NCBI GenBank assembly: GCA_002424635.1
Contig: DIKT01000056.1
Location: 29,463 to 35,924 of the forward strand
Length of the DNA stretch: 6,462 bases
Reading direction: 5' to 3'
DNA from: Desulfobulbaceae bacterium UBA5611
GTDB lineage: Bacteria > Desulfobacterota > Desulfobulbia > Desulfobulbales > Desulfocapsaceae
The position numbers and the translations under genes were made by a program. The notes beneath the pieces are model-generated. The model was not told where the DNA came from. It did not search any database and saw only the letters and a program-made list of their open reading frames with translations. This document shows positions 1-6,462 of the stretch, piece by piece; position 1 is the stretch's first letter, and every line of letters begins with the position of its first letter.

Positions 1-57
1 CAATTTCCTTCCTTCCCGGCGATCAGGCAGGATTAACCACTTCCATAGAGTTTCCCC

Positions 58-1962
58 ATGCTGCAACTCCTCCGCAACAAAGCGCAATCCTTCCTGGTCC
101 AAGCCCTTGTTCTTATTATCGCCTTGGTTTTTATTTTTTGGGGGGTGGGCACTAACATGATGAATGATCGGGATGCCGCCATCACCGTTAATAAAGAAGA
201 AATTTCTTTTCAGGAATTTCAGCGCGCTTACGATCAAACCTTAGCCAACTATCAGAAGCAGTTTGGTGAGTCCCTCTCCGAGGAATTGCTCAAAGGCCTC
301 GGGATTAAACAACAGATTATCAACCAGCTGACTCAAACTGCGCTGATCCGTCAAGGCGCAAATACCATGGGGATCAAGGCCACACCCAGCGAAATCCAGG
401 CCGTCATCCAGCAAATGCCGCCATTCCAGCAGAATGGGGCCTTCAGTCTGGACAATTATAAAGCCACATTAACCGCCAACCGCCTAAGCCCTAATAAATT
501 CGAGGCCTCCATTGGTCGCGATCTGCTTGCTGAAAAAGGAATCACTTTTATCGGCAATTTCGCCACTATTACCACCGATGCCGAGATCAACGAGCTGTAT
601 CAGCGGGACAAGGAAACGGTTACCGTGAAAGTGGTCAAAATTTCTCCTGAGCTCTTCAAGGACCAAATAACGATAGACCCTCTGGCCCTGGCTGCCTGGT
701 TTGAAACCGCCAAAGATAATTACATGACCGAGCGGCAAATCAAACTTAAATACCTGGCTTTTCCTTATAAAGACCAGACAGGCGCCATAACTGTTACTGA
801 TGACCAGATCAAGGCCGAGTATGAAAAAAATAAAGAGGCCTACCAAATTCCGGAACAACGGCAAGCCCGGCATATACTGCTGACAATAGATGAGGACAGC
901 TCAGCCGCCACAAAAGCCGCTAAGTTGGAAAAAGCAGAAGAGATCCTGGCCAGAATTCGTATGGGTGAAGACTTTGCCGCTATGGCCACCACCTATTCTG
1001 AAGATCAGACCAAAACTCAAGGTGGCGATCTGGGCACATTCCCCCGGGGACGCATGGTCCCGGAATTTGACGATGCCGTCTTCTCCATGCAGCCGGATAC
1101 CGTAAGCGAAGTCATCACTACACAATTTGGCTACCATATCATTAAACTTGACAAGATTCAGCCGGCAGTAACCAAACCTCTGGAAGAGGTCCGGGCCTCT
1201 ATCGTTGAAAAATTACAGACCGAACAGGCCAGACTTGTGGCCTTCAATATGGCCAATAAGGCCTATGAAGATATTATCAGCGCGGGCAGCCTGCAGGCTT
1301 ATGCTAAACAAAATACAGACCAAACTGTGGTTGCAACTGATTTTTTCAGCCGTACTGACCCACCTGCCAGCCTCGACAATGACCCTAAATTTTTAAATAC
1401 TCTTTTTACGCTGAAACAGGGCGAACTTAGCTCACTGGTTGAGACTCCTTCCGGCTATTTCATTCTTTTTGCCGAAGAGGTCAAGGAACCGGCGCCACCA
1501 CAACTTGAAGCAGTCAAAGAACAGGCCGTCAAGGATTACAAATTGGCCCAGGCCGGCAAAATGGCACAAGATAAAGCCACGGAGCTCTTAACCAAGGTTA
1601 AAGCAGGGGCGGATCTGGAGACAGTTGCCAAGGAGGCCAAACTCCAGGCCCAGACGACCGGGTCTCTGCGGAGAAATAATAGCATACCGGACCTTGTGCT
1701 GCCCCAATCTCTTGTTGACCAAGCCTTACAGCTGGGCCCCAAAAATCCATTACCCCAAGAGGCCTTGGCAGATAATGATAATTGGTATATCCTGCAGTTC
1801 TTGGAGCGCCAGCTGCCTGATCCAACCAAGATCAACGAGAGCAGCCGCCAAGAGTATACCGCCACGCTGCTGCAGCAAAAAGAAGATCGCCTCCTTAGCT
1901 TCTGGCTGAGACAACAAGAAAAAAAGGCTAAAATATCTACCAGCAAGAACATCTTAAACTGA
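58..1962 (+). CDS. ppiD: PpiD-like membrane-anchored periplasmic chaperone / parvulin-type peptidyl-prolyl isomerase (634 aa)
   Basis: Probable inner-membrane-anchored folding factor that assists proteins emerging from the Sec translocon; parvulin domains catalyse cis-trans isomerisation of Xaa-Pro bonds. Seen: a short cytoplasmic N-terminus, one hydrophobic segment at about residues 12-31, then a SurA-type helical chaperone region (about 35-230). A parvulin domain follows at about 265-365, with ARHIL (H272), YSED (D316 at the position of Pin1 Cys113), GGDLGTF (322-328), and FGYHII (H360). The remaining 270 residues contain two further parvulin-like C-terminal motifs (about 446-472 and 553-583) and a basic, helical tail. 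From memory, length (E. coli PpiD is 623 aa), domain order and tail all match E. coli PpiD. Both domain histidines are present here but lost in E. coli PpiD. The ATG at 58 is chosen because it directly precedes the membrane anchor; the ribosome site is weak (AGAG at 47-50, 7 nt spacing). A hairpin follows the stop. SurA/PrsA-like relatives are the alternative, but the anchor and length favour PpiD. Confidence 0.93.
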   Translation: MLQLLRNKAQSFLVQALVLIIALVFIFWGVGTNMMNDRDAAITVNKEEISFQEFQRAYDQTLANYQKQFGESLSEELLKGLGIKQQIINQLTQTALIRQGANTMGIKATPSEIQAVIQQMPPFQQNGAFSLDNYKATLTANRLSPNKFEASIGRDLLAEKGITFIGNFATITTDAEINELYQRDKETVTVKVVKISPELFKDQITIDPLALAAWFETAKDNYMTERQIKLKYLAFPYKDQTGAITVTDDQIKAEYEKNKEAYQIPEQRQARHILLTIDEDSSAATKAAKLEKAEEILARIRMGEDFAAMATTYSEDQTKTQGGDLGTFPRGRMVPEFDDAVFSMQPDTVSEVITTQFGYHIIKLDKIQPAVTKPLEEVRASIVEKLQTEQARLVAFNMANKAYEDIISAGSLQAYAKQNTDQTVVATDFFSRTDPPASLDNDPKFLNTLFTLKQGELSSLVETPSGYFILFAEEVKEPAPPQLEAVKEQAVKDYKLAQAGKMAQDKATELLTKVKAGADLETVAKEAKLQAQTTGSLRRNNSIPDLVLPQSLVDQALQLGPKNPLPQEALADNDNWYILQFLERQLPDPTKINESSRQEYTATLLQQKEDRLLSFWLRQQEKKAKISTSKNILN

Positions 1963-1984
1963 AGGATGTCCTGAACAGTTCTAC

Positions 1985-2032
1985 AAAGAGCAACTACGGA
2001 TGGGTTTACCAGCCCATTCATAGTTGCTCTTT
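1985..2032 (+). terminator. Long near-perfect hairpin after ppiD, probable (possibly bidirectional) terminator
   Basis: Bases 1985-1996 (AAAGAGCAACTA) pair perfectly with 2021-2032 (TAGTTGCTCTTT). After one C·A mismatch (1997/2020) the stem continues at 1998-2005 with 2012-2019, including two G·U pairs, and closes on a 6-base loop (TTACCA, 2006-2011). It starts 22 bases after the ppiD stop. The 3' arm ends CTCTTTC, so the U-run is only three bases; the flanking A-run and U-run are symmetric, which would also allow function on the opposite strand. A structured transcript end or processing signal is an alternative to a classical Rho-independent terminator. The hairpin is clear; the function is inferred from position. 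Confidence 0.6.
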
Positions 2033-2077
2033 CAATTCCTGCCCTGCAGCCGCTGCTATGAACACAGCGCCTGACCC

Positions 2078-2083
2078 AGGGAG
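2078..2083 (+). promoter_or_regulatory. Shine-Dalgarno-like site AGGGAG for an ATG at 2091
   Basis: AGGGAG lies 7 bases before the ATG at 2091, an ideal distance. It lies only 3 bases before a TTG at 2087, which is in the helicase frame and would extend the helicase by 28 residues. The spacing therefore favours initiation at 2091, in the leader-ORF frame, over the TTG. No transcript or translation evidence is available from sequence alone. Confidence 0.4.
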
Positions 2084-2090
2084 CCATTGC

Positions 2091-2174
2091 ATGTTCTTCA
2101 TTATTACAACAAACCGCATTTCATTGCAGAACCAAGGATCCTGCCGAGTCAGGACCAGGACATATTTATTATGA
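2091..2174 (+). CDS. Possible 27-codon leader ORF, translationally coupled to the helicase gene
   Basis: An ATG at 2091, well placed after AGGGAG (2078-2083), opens a 27-codon frame that ends with TGA at 2172-2174. The stop overlaps the helicase ATG (2171-2173) as ATGA, the usual arrangement for translational coupling. The peptide begins MFFIITTN and ends RTRTYLL; it is hydrophobic at the start and basic in the second half, with no family I recognise. An in-frame ATG at 2058 exists but has no ribosome site. The frame is too short to be convincing as a protein on composition alone; the case rests on the ribosome site and the stop/start overlap. Its likely role, if any, is to bring ribosomes to the helicase start, which has only modest AGGA sites of its own. 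Confidence 0.3.
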   Translation: MFFIITTNRISLQNQGSCRVRTRTYLL

Positions 2175-5100
2175 CACCAGAACGCCCTCTTTTTGAGCTC
2201 TATAGCAAACTCAACGCCTTTGAGCAGACTTTCCTGCAATTTCTCTCCATTGTTTATGAGCCGCCCCATATTTCCCTGCTGGTTACTTGTCTGACCAGGC
2301 TTGATATGCGCAGTCCGCGAGGCACCTGTCCTACTGCCGCCAATCTCACCCATTACTTCAGTAAACTGCAAAAACTCGGTCTCGTTACCAAAGAACGACA
2401 ATGCGTCCCGGAGATTACGGAAGTATTAAGCCGGATTGCCGTGGCCGAAGGAACTTTTGCCACTTTTGCGGAGGTTATCCGCAAAGAGGCCCCGGTGTCC
2501 TATTATTATGGGAAATGGACCACCCGCTGCTGGCGGGCTAAGCGCGAGATGCGTATTGGCATTTACACCCAGGTCTTTGATCTTATCAATGACGCCCTCG
2601 ATTTTCTGGAAAGTCAGTGCAAAGAGCTCTTCTCGGCGATACCACCCACGGTCCAGGTTATAACTACACCCTTTGATCCTGTCTGGTTACGGACGCTGCC
2701 CCCATCGTTTCAGTTTTTCCTGCTCAACCAGACCCTGCGTTTTGCCCAAGCCGAGTTATTGCCGTTTCCTGAGATCATCCACTATCTGCAGGATAAAGAT
2801 AATTTTCAGCAGCTTGATAATGACGAGAGACTGCCTTTTCAGCGCCTGCTGTTCAACCAGCTGCTGCTGCAGGGAGAACTGGAGAAGGCGGAACAACTGA
2901 TCATAGAACAGCCGGACAGCTTCAGCGGCACCGGGGCCACCGGTTCTCTTTATTTTCTGCGCGGGGATTATGCCCGGGCCCGCCAGGCTTTTACCGATGA
3001 TCTTGCGGCCCTGCAGCAATTAAGCGGTAATGACAAGGTGGCCTTTTTTGGTCTGCCGGGTTTATTTCATCTTCTGGCCTGTCTGCAGGAAGATATCACC
3101 GATCAGAATCAAACTGTGGCCCAGCGTATCGGCATCACCTTATCATTATTTGCCGGCACAGCAGAGGAAAAGGCCTACCATTATCTGGCCGCCCTGATCA
3201 ACGCCCAGCATAAAAGTAATATATCAGAGGAAGAATTCACTCTGGCTCAGGACGAAAAGGCCCATAGCCTGACCATTCTTTTTGCCGGCCTCTGCGGCTA
3301 CTGGTTAAACAGTATCCTGACCGCCGAGACCGAAAAAAAGATACAGACCCTCTATCACCAAGCCAAACAGCATAACTATCATTTTTTCACGCTCAATCTG
3401 GCTGACATTCTGGCCAAGATCTCCCCGGATAATAAAGACTATCTGGCCGATAAAGAGAATATTCAGGAACTGACCGGCCAGGTCTCCATGGTCTCCATTC
3501 TCGAACCGGAAGAGCCCTGGAAACGAAGCCTGCAGGCGTTGATTTATGCCACCACCACCCAAAAAAGCGGCATTGATCAAACCATCAGAATGGCCTGGTT
3601 CATTGATTTCAAAAATGAGGTGCTGACCATCAGCCCCAAGGAGCAGAAAATTTCCGCAGGCGGCCTCTGGAGCAAAGGCCGGCCGATCTCGCTGTCCCGG
3701 TTGTACGCTGGTGACATGCTGCCCTATCTGACCATCCAGGATCGCAAGATCAGCGCCGCCATCCAGAAAATTCAGCATCCTGAAACCCACGGCGTCAACT
3801 ATCAGTTTGATATGGACAAGGCCCTGGTCGCCATGATCGGGCATCCCCTCTTGTTTCTGACCAGCTCACCGGGGTCGACAGTGGAATTTATTGCCGGCGA
3901 ACCTGAACTGCTGGTGGAGGAACGGGGCGGCAAACTGCATATCCGTTTTGCCCAGGCCGTGACCCGCAACTCCATCACGGTCTTCCAGGAAACGCCCACC
4001 CGTTTCAAGATCATTACCATCAACGACAACCATCGTCGCATTGCCCAGATTACCGGCCTTGACGGCCTCAGCGTGCCTCTGGAGGCCAGCGAACAGGTCC
4101 TCACCGCCATTGGCAATATCTCTTCCTATATGACGGTGCATTCAGCTATTGCCGCTGATGCCTCCAGCACCAGAAACGCCCATATTGAATTCGTCGAGGC
4201 CGACCCATCCATTTACATTCATCTGCTGCCCTTTGGCAGCGGCTTTCGACTGGAGATGTTTGTCAAACCCTTTGCCGAAGGCGGTCATTACCTGAAACCC
4301 GGCCAGGGTGTTGAGAATATCATGGCTGAGGTCCGCGGCAAACGGCTGCAGACCAGACGCAACCTGGCGCTGGAAGAGGAAAACGCCCGCGAAATTGAGG
4401 AGTCCTGTCCCATTCTTGATCTGGCCATTGATATCGAACAGGACAATGACCGGGAATGGCACCTGCAGGATCCCGATGATTGTCTGCAGGCCCTGATGGA
4501 ATTACAGACTATCCATGAGCGGGTCATCATTGAATGGCCGGAAGGCGAGAAGCTGACCGTCACCCATCAGGCCTCGCTGAAAAATCTCAATCTGAAGATC
4601 CGCACCAACCGCCAGAACTGGTTTTCCCTGTCCGGCCATCTGGAGCTGGACCAGGATACCATGATTGACCTGCGTGAACTGCTCAGTAAGGTCAAAGGGA
4701 CCTCCGGCCGTTTTGTCCAGATCGGGGAAGGACAATTCCTGGCCCTGACCCAGGAATTTAAGAAACGGCTGGAAGAGCTGAACACCTATTCGGAAGGCAT
4801 TGATAGTGATGACGGCGGAGAGATTCTTCTCCATCCCCTCGCCGCTTTGCCGCTGGAGCAGCTGATTGAACAGGCCAAGACCAAGACCGATGCCGGCTGG
4901 GACCTGCAACAGGCCAGACTGCAGGATGTCAATGCCTATAACCCCCAGCTGCCGTCCACCCTCCAGGCGGAATTACGGGATTATCAGCTTGAAGGCTTCA
5001 ACTGGCTGGCCCGTCTGGTGCACTGGGGCGTTGGCGGCTGTCTGGCTGATGATATGGGCCTCGGCAAGACTATCCAGTCGCTGGCTATCCTGTTGGAACT

Positions 5101-6340
5101 GTCTCCCGATGGTCCCTCGCTGGTCATTGCTCCGACCTCGGTGTCTATCAACTGGGAAACGGAGGTGAATCGTTTTGCCCCGACTCTTAATATCAAATCT
5201 CTGACCGGCAAAGATCGCAACAAGACGATTCAGAAATTAGGTAAGTTCGATGTCCTGATTACGACCTATACCCTGCTCCAACAAGAAAACGAAGCCCTGT
5301 GCCAGATCAAATGGCAGGCTGTCATTCTAGATGAGGCCCAGGCCATAAAAAATGCCGCCACTAAGCGCTCCAAGGCCGCCATGGCCCTGCAGGCCCGATT
5401 CAGACTGATCACCACCGGGACGCCCATTGAAAATCATCTGGGCGAATTGTGGAATCTCTTTCATTTTATCAATCCCGGTCTGCTGGGCTCACTGGGCCGC
5501 TTCAATGAACGCTTTGCCATTCCTATCGAGCGCTACCATGATCGGGAGGCCCGGCTGAAACTGAAAAAACTCATTCGCCCTTTTATCCTCCGCCGCCTGA
5601 AATCCGAGGTATTGGAAGAGTTACCCTCCCGCACGGAGATCACCCTGCACGTGGAAATGAGCTCGGAAGAGATCCACTTTTATGAGGCCCTGCGCCAAAA
5701 TGCCTTGGAAACACTGGAACACAATCAGGAGAAAAAAGGCCGCCATCTGCAGATCCTGACCGAGATCATGAAACTACGCCAGGCCTGTTGCCACCCCCGC
5801 CTGATTGCCCCGGATACTAATATCCCCAGCGCCAAACTGGAGGTCTTTGCGGCGGTCATTGAAGAATTACTGGGCGGCCGCCATAAAGCCCTGGTCTTCA
5901 GCCAATTTATCGGTCATCTGCAGATCCTGCGGGAATATCTGGATGCCAAAGGCATTTCCTACAAATACCTGGATGGCTCCACCAGCACCGCTAAACGCAA
6001 GCAGCAGGTGGATGAATTTCAATCCGGCGAGGGCGATCTCTTTCTCATCAGTCTCAAGGCCGGCGGCCTGGGACTGAACCTGACCGCCGCTGATTACGTC
6101 ATTCATATGGATCCCTGGTGGAATCCCGCCATCGAGGACCAGGCCTCCGATCGAGCCCATCGTATCGGCCAGACCCGGCCTGTCACCATCTACAGGCTCA
6201 TCTGCAAACAAACTATTGAAGAAAAGATCGTTAAACTGCATCAGGATAAAAGAGATCTGGCCGGCAGTCTGCTGGAAGGCACCGATATCAGCGCCAAAAT
6301 GACTGCCGCCGATCTGCTGGATCTGATCAAACAAAACTGA
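2171..6340 (+). CDS. Large SNF2-family DNA-dependent ATPase (DEAD/DEAH-box helicase superfamily 2), 1389 aa
   Basis: Likely an ATP-driven translocase that remodels protein-DNA complexes; the cellular target is unknown. Numbering is from the ATG at 2171. The SNF2 ATPase core (about 935-1215) has RDYQ (936-939), Walker A DDMGLGKT (960-967, K966), APTS (987-990), the DEAQ box (1054-1057), TTGTP (1081-1085), and FILRR (1138-1142). The C-terminal helicase domain (about 1225-1345) has VFSQF (1242-1246), LDGST (1267-1271), AGGLGLN (1297-1303), DPWWNP (1314-1319), and the arginine-finger motif DRAHRIGQ (1327-1334). All catalytic motifs are intact. A probable SNF2-associated domain lies at about 815-930 (WFSLSG at 817, GRFVQIGEG at 846-854). 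Further upstream are a possible winged helix (about 15-90), a leucine-rich helical, TPR-like region (about 175-440) and a beta-rich region (about 450-790; GRPISLSRL at 503, IGHP at 556-559, YLKPGQG at 707-713). The ATG is preferred for its AGGA sites (2151, 2157) and ATGA overlap; a TTG at 2087 would add 28 residues. It is probably transcribed separately from ppiD. Confidence 0.93.
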   Translation: MTPERPLFELYSKLNAFEQTFLQFLSIVYEPPHISLLVTCLTRLDMRSPRGTCPTAANLTHYFSKLQKLGLVTKERQCVPEITEVLSRIAVAEGTFATFAEVIRKEAPVSYYYGKWTTRCWRAKREMRIGIYTQVFDLINDALDFLESQCKELFSAIPPTVQVITTPFDPVWLRTLPPSFQFFLLNQTLRFAQAELLPFPEIIHYLQDKDNFQQLDNDERLPFQRLLFNQLLLQGELEKAEQLIIEQPDSFSGTGATGSLYFLRGDYARARQAFTDDLAALQQLSGNDKVAFFGLPGLFHLLACLQEDITDQNQTVAQRIGITLSLFAGTAEEKAYHYLAALINAQHKSNISEEEFTLAQDEKAHSLTILFAGLCGYWLNSILTAETEKKIQTLYHQAKQHNYHFFTLNLADILAKISPDNKDYLADKENIQELTGQVSMVSILEPEEPWKRSLQALIYATTTQKSGIDQTIRMAWFIDFKNEVLTISPKEQKISAGGLWSKGRPISLSRLYAGDMLPYLTIQDRKISAAIQKIQHPETHGVNYQFDMDKALVAMIGHPLLFLTSSPGSTVEFIAGEPELLVEERGGKLHIRFAQAVTRNSITVFQETPTRFKIITINDNHRRIAQITGLDGLSVPLEASEQVLTAIGNISSYMTVHSAIAADASSTRNAHIEFVEADPSIYIHLLPFGSGFRLEMFVKPFAEGGHYLKPGQGVENIMAEVRGKRLQTRRNLALEEENAREIEESCPILDLAIDIEQDNDREWHLQDPDDCLQALMELQTIHERVIIEWPEGEKLTVTHQASLKNLNLKIRTNRQNWFSLSGHLELDQDTMIDLRELLSKVKGTSGRFVQIGEGQFLALTQEFKKRLEELNTYSEGIDSDDGGEILLHPLAALPLEQLIEQAKTKTDAGWDLQQARLQDVNAYNPQLPSTLQAELRDYQLEGFNWLARLVHWGVGGCLADDMGLGKTIQSLAILLELSPDGPSLVIAPTSVSINWETEVNRFAPTLNIKSLTGKDRNKTIQKLGKFDVLITTYTLLQQENEALCQIKWQAVILDEAQAIKNAATKRSKAAMALQARFRLITTGTPIENHLGELWNLFHFINPGLLGSLGRFNERFAIPIERYHDREARLKLKKLIRPFILRRLKSEVLEELPSRTEITLHVEMSSEEIHFYEALRQNALETLEHNQEKKGRHLQILTEIMKLRQACCHPRLIAPDTNIPSAKLEVFAAVIEELLGGRHKALVFSQFIGHLQILREYLDAKGISYKYLDGSTSTAKRKQQVDEFQSGEGDLFLISLKAGGLGLNLTAADYVIHMDPWWNPAIEDQASDRAHRIGQTRPVTIYRLICKQTIEEKIVKLHQDKRDLAGSLLEGTDISAKMTAADLLDLIKQN

Positions 6341-6393
6341 TCGCACCCTACCCTTAAGTTGAAGACCGGAAAACTTTGAGCAGAAAAATGCGG
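6341..6393. other. Intergenic stretch after the helicase gene
   Basis: This stretch separates the helicase stop from the tRNA promoter. I see no convincing Rho-independent terminator: the only pairing is an imperfect AAGTT/AACTT arm (about 6356-6376) without a following T-run. No ORF of note is present. Confidence 0.4.
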
Positions 6394-6421
6394 TTGCTTT
6401 TTAACCCCAGTCGATTAAAAT
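6394..6421 (+). promoter_or_regulatory. Probable sigma70-type promoter for the tRNA gene
   Basis: A -35-like TTGCTT (6394-6399) and a -10-like TAAAAT (6416-6421) are separated by 16 bases. Transcription would start near 6428, giving a leader of about 13 bases before the tRNA at 6442. The position, just upstream of a stable RNA gene and outside any coding region, supports the call. No upstream activator site was identified. Confidence 0.55.
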
Positions 6422-6441
6422 AACTTGTTCGCAAACATTAA

Positions 6442-6462
6442 GCGCCCGTAGCTCAGCTGGAT
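6442..6462 (+). tRNA. 5' part of a tRNA gene, probably tRNA-Arg (truncated by the window end)
   Basis: The last 21 bases read as the canonical tRNA 5' end: acceptor strand GCGCCCG (6442-6448), T8 and A9, D-stem GCTC (6451-6454), then AGCTGGAT of the D-loop. This opening is the same as I recall for several bacterial tRNA-Arg genes. The anticodon lies beyond the window, so the amino acid is inferred from the acceptor and D-arm only. The gene continues past 6462. Confidence 0.85.

Noticed and set aside
1973..1981. GAACAGTTC palindrome as a LexA-type operator
   Set aside because: The half-sites GAAC/GTTC are separated by one base rather than the four of the known GAAC-N4-GTTC box, and it sits downstream of ppiD rather than at a promoter.
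2031..2062. Promoter for the helicase with extended -10 TGCTATGAA (2054-2062)
   Set aside because: The -10 matches only 4 of 6 bases and no -35 lies at acceptable spacing (the nearest, TTCAAT at 2031, gives 20 bases).
1536..2087. 183-codon open frame on the - strand over the ppiD 3' end
   Set aside because: It lies antisense to a clearly conserved protein, runs across the hairpin and has a Cys/Ser/Arg-rich composition typical of a shadow frame.
2087..2170. TTG start at 2087 for the helicase (28 extra residues)
   Set aside because: The Shine-Dalgarno is only 3 nt away, the start codon is rare, and the ATG at 2171 has AGGA sites and an ATGA overlap with the leader ORF. It cannot be excluded without homologue alignment.
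5744..5929. 15-base direct repeat CATCTGCAGATCCTG at 5744 and 5915
   Set aside because: Both copies encode His-Leu-Gln-Ile-Leu in the helicase frame with common codons in unrelated structural positions; chance plus codon bias is sufficient.
5867..6346. 159-codon open frame on the - strand over the helicase C-terminal domain
   Set aside because: It is fully antisense to the conserved helicase motifs V and VI and shows no recognisable family features.
6384..6402. AAAAATGC-GGTT-GCTTTTT as a terminator for the helicase gene
   Set aside because: The stem is AT-rich with a bulge and only two G-C pairs, and it overlaps the likely -35 of the tRNA promoter.

Overview
The window holds two long genes on the + strand and the first 21 bases of a tRNA gene. 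Codon use is moderately GC-rich (frequent CTG, GCC and CAG). The protein types are a periplasmic PpiD-like chaperone and a very large bacterial SNF2-type ATPase. This suggests a Gram-negative bacterium, most likely of the Desulfobacterota/deltaproteobacterial kind; that assignment is an impression from the proteins, not a demonstrated placement.

Layout: 1-57 is a short upstream stretch with no recognisable gene. 58-1962 encodes a 634-residue membrane-anchored SurA/PpiD-type peptidyl-prolyl isomerase, collinear over its whole length with Escherichia coli PpiD. 1963-2090 is intergenic and contains a long, nearly perfect hairpin (1985-2032), probably a terminator. 2091-2174 is a possible 27-codon leader ORF with a good Shine-Dalgarno sequence; its TGA overlaps the ATG of the next gene as ATGA. 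2171-6340 encodes a 1389-residue SNF2-family DNA-dependent ATPase with all the classical helicase motifs in its last ~450 residues and about 900 residues of poorly characterised N-terminal sequence. 6341-6441 is intergenic and carries a good sigma70-like promoter (6394-6421). At 6442 the 5' part of a tRNA gene, probably tRNA-Arg, begins and is cut by the window end.

The genes do not form an obvious pathway. The first acts at the inner membrane on secreted proteins, the second on DNA in the cytoplasm, and the hairpin between them suggests separate transcription units. I see no transposase, integrase, CRISPR array, toxin-antitoxin pair or multi-gene defence system. The points most worth checking are the translational-coupling arrangement at the helicase start, the uncharacterised N-terminal two thirds of the helicase, and the retained parvulin active-site histidines in a PpiD-type protein.
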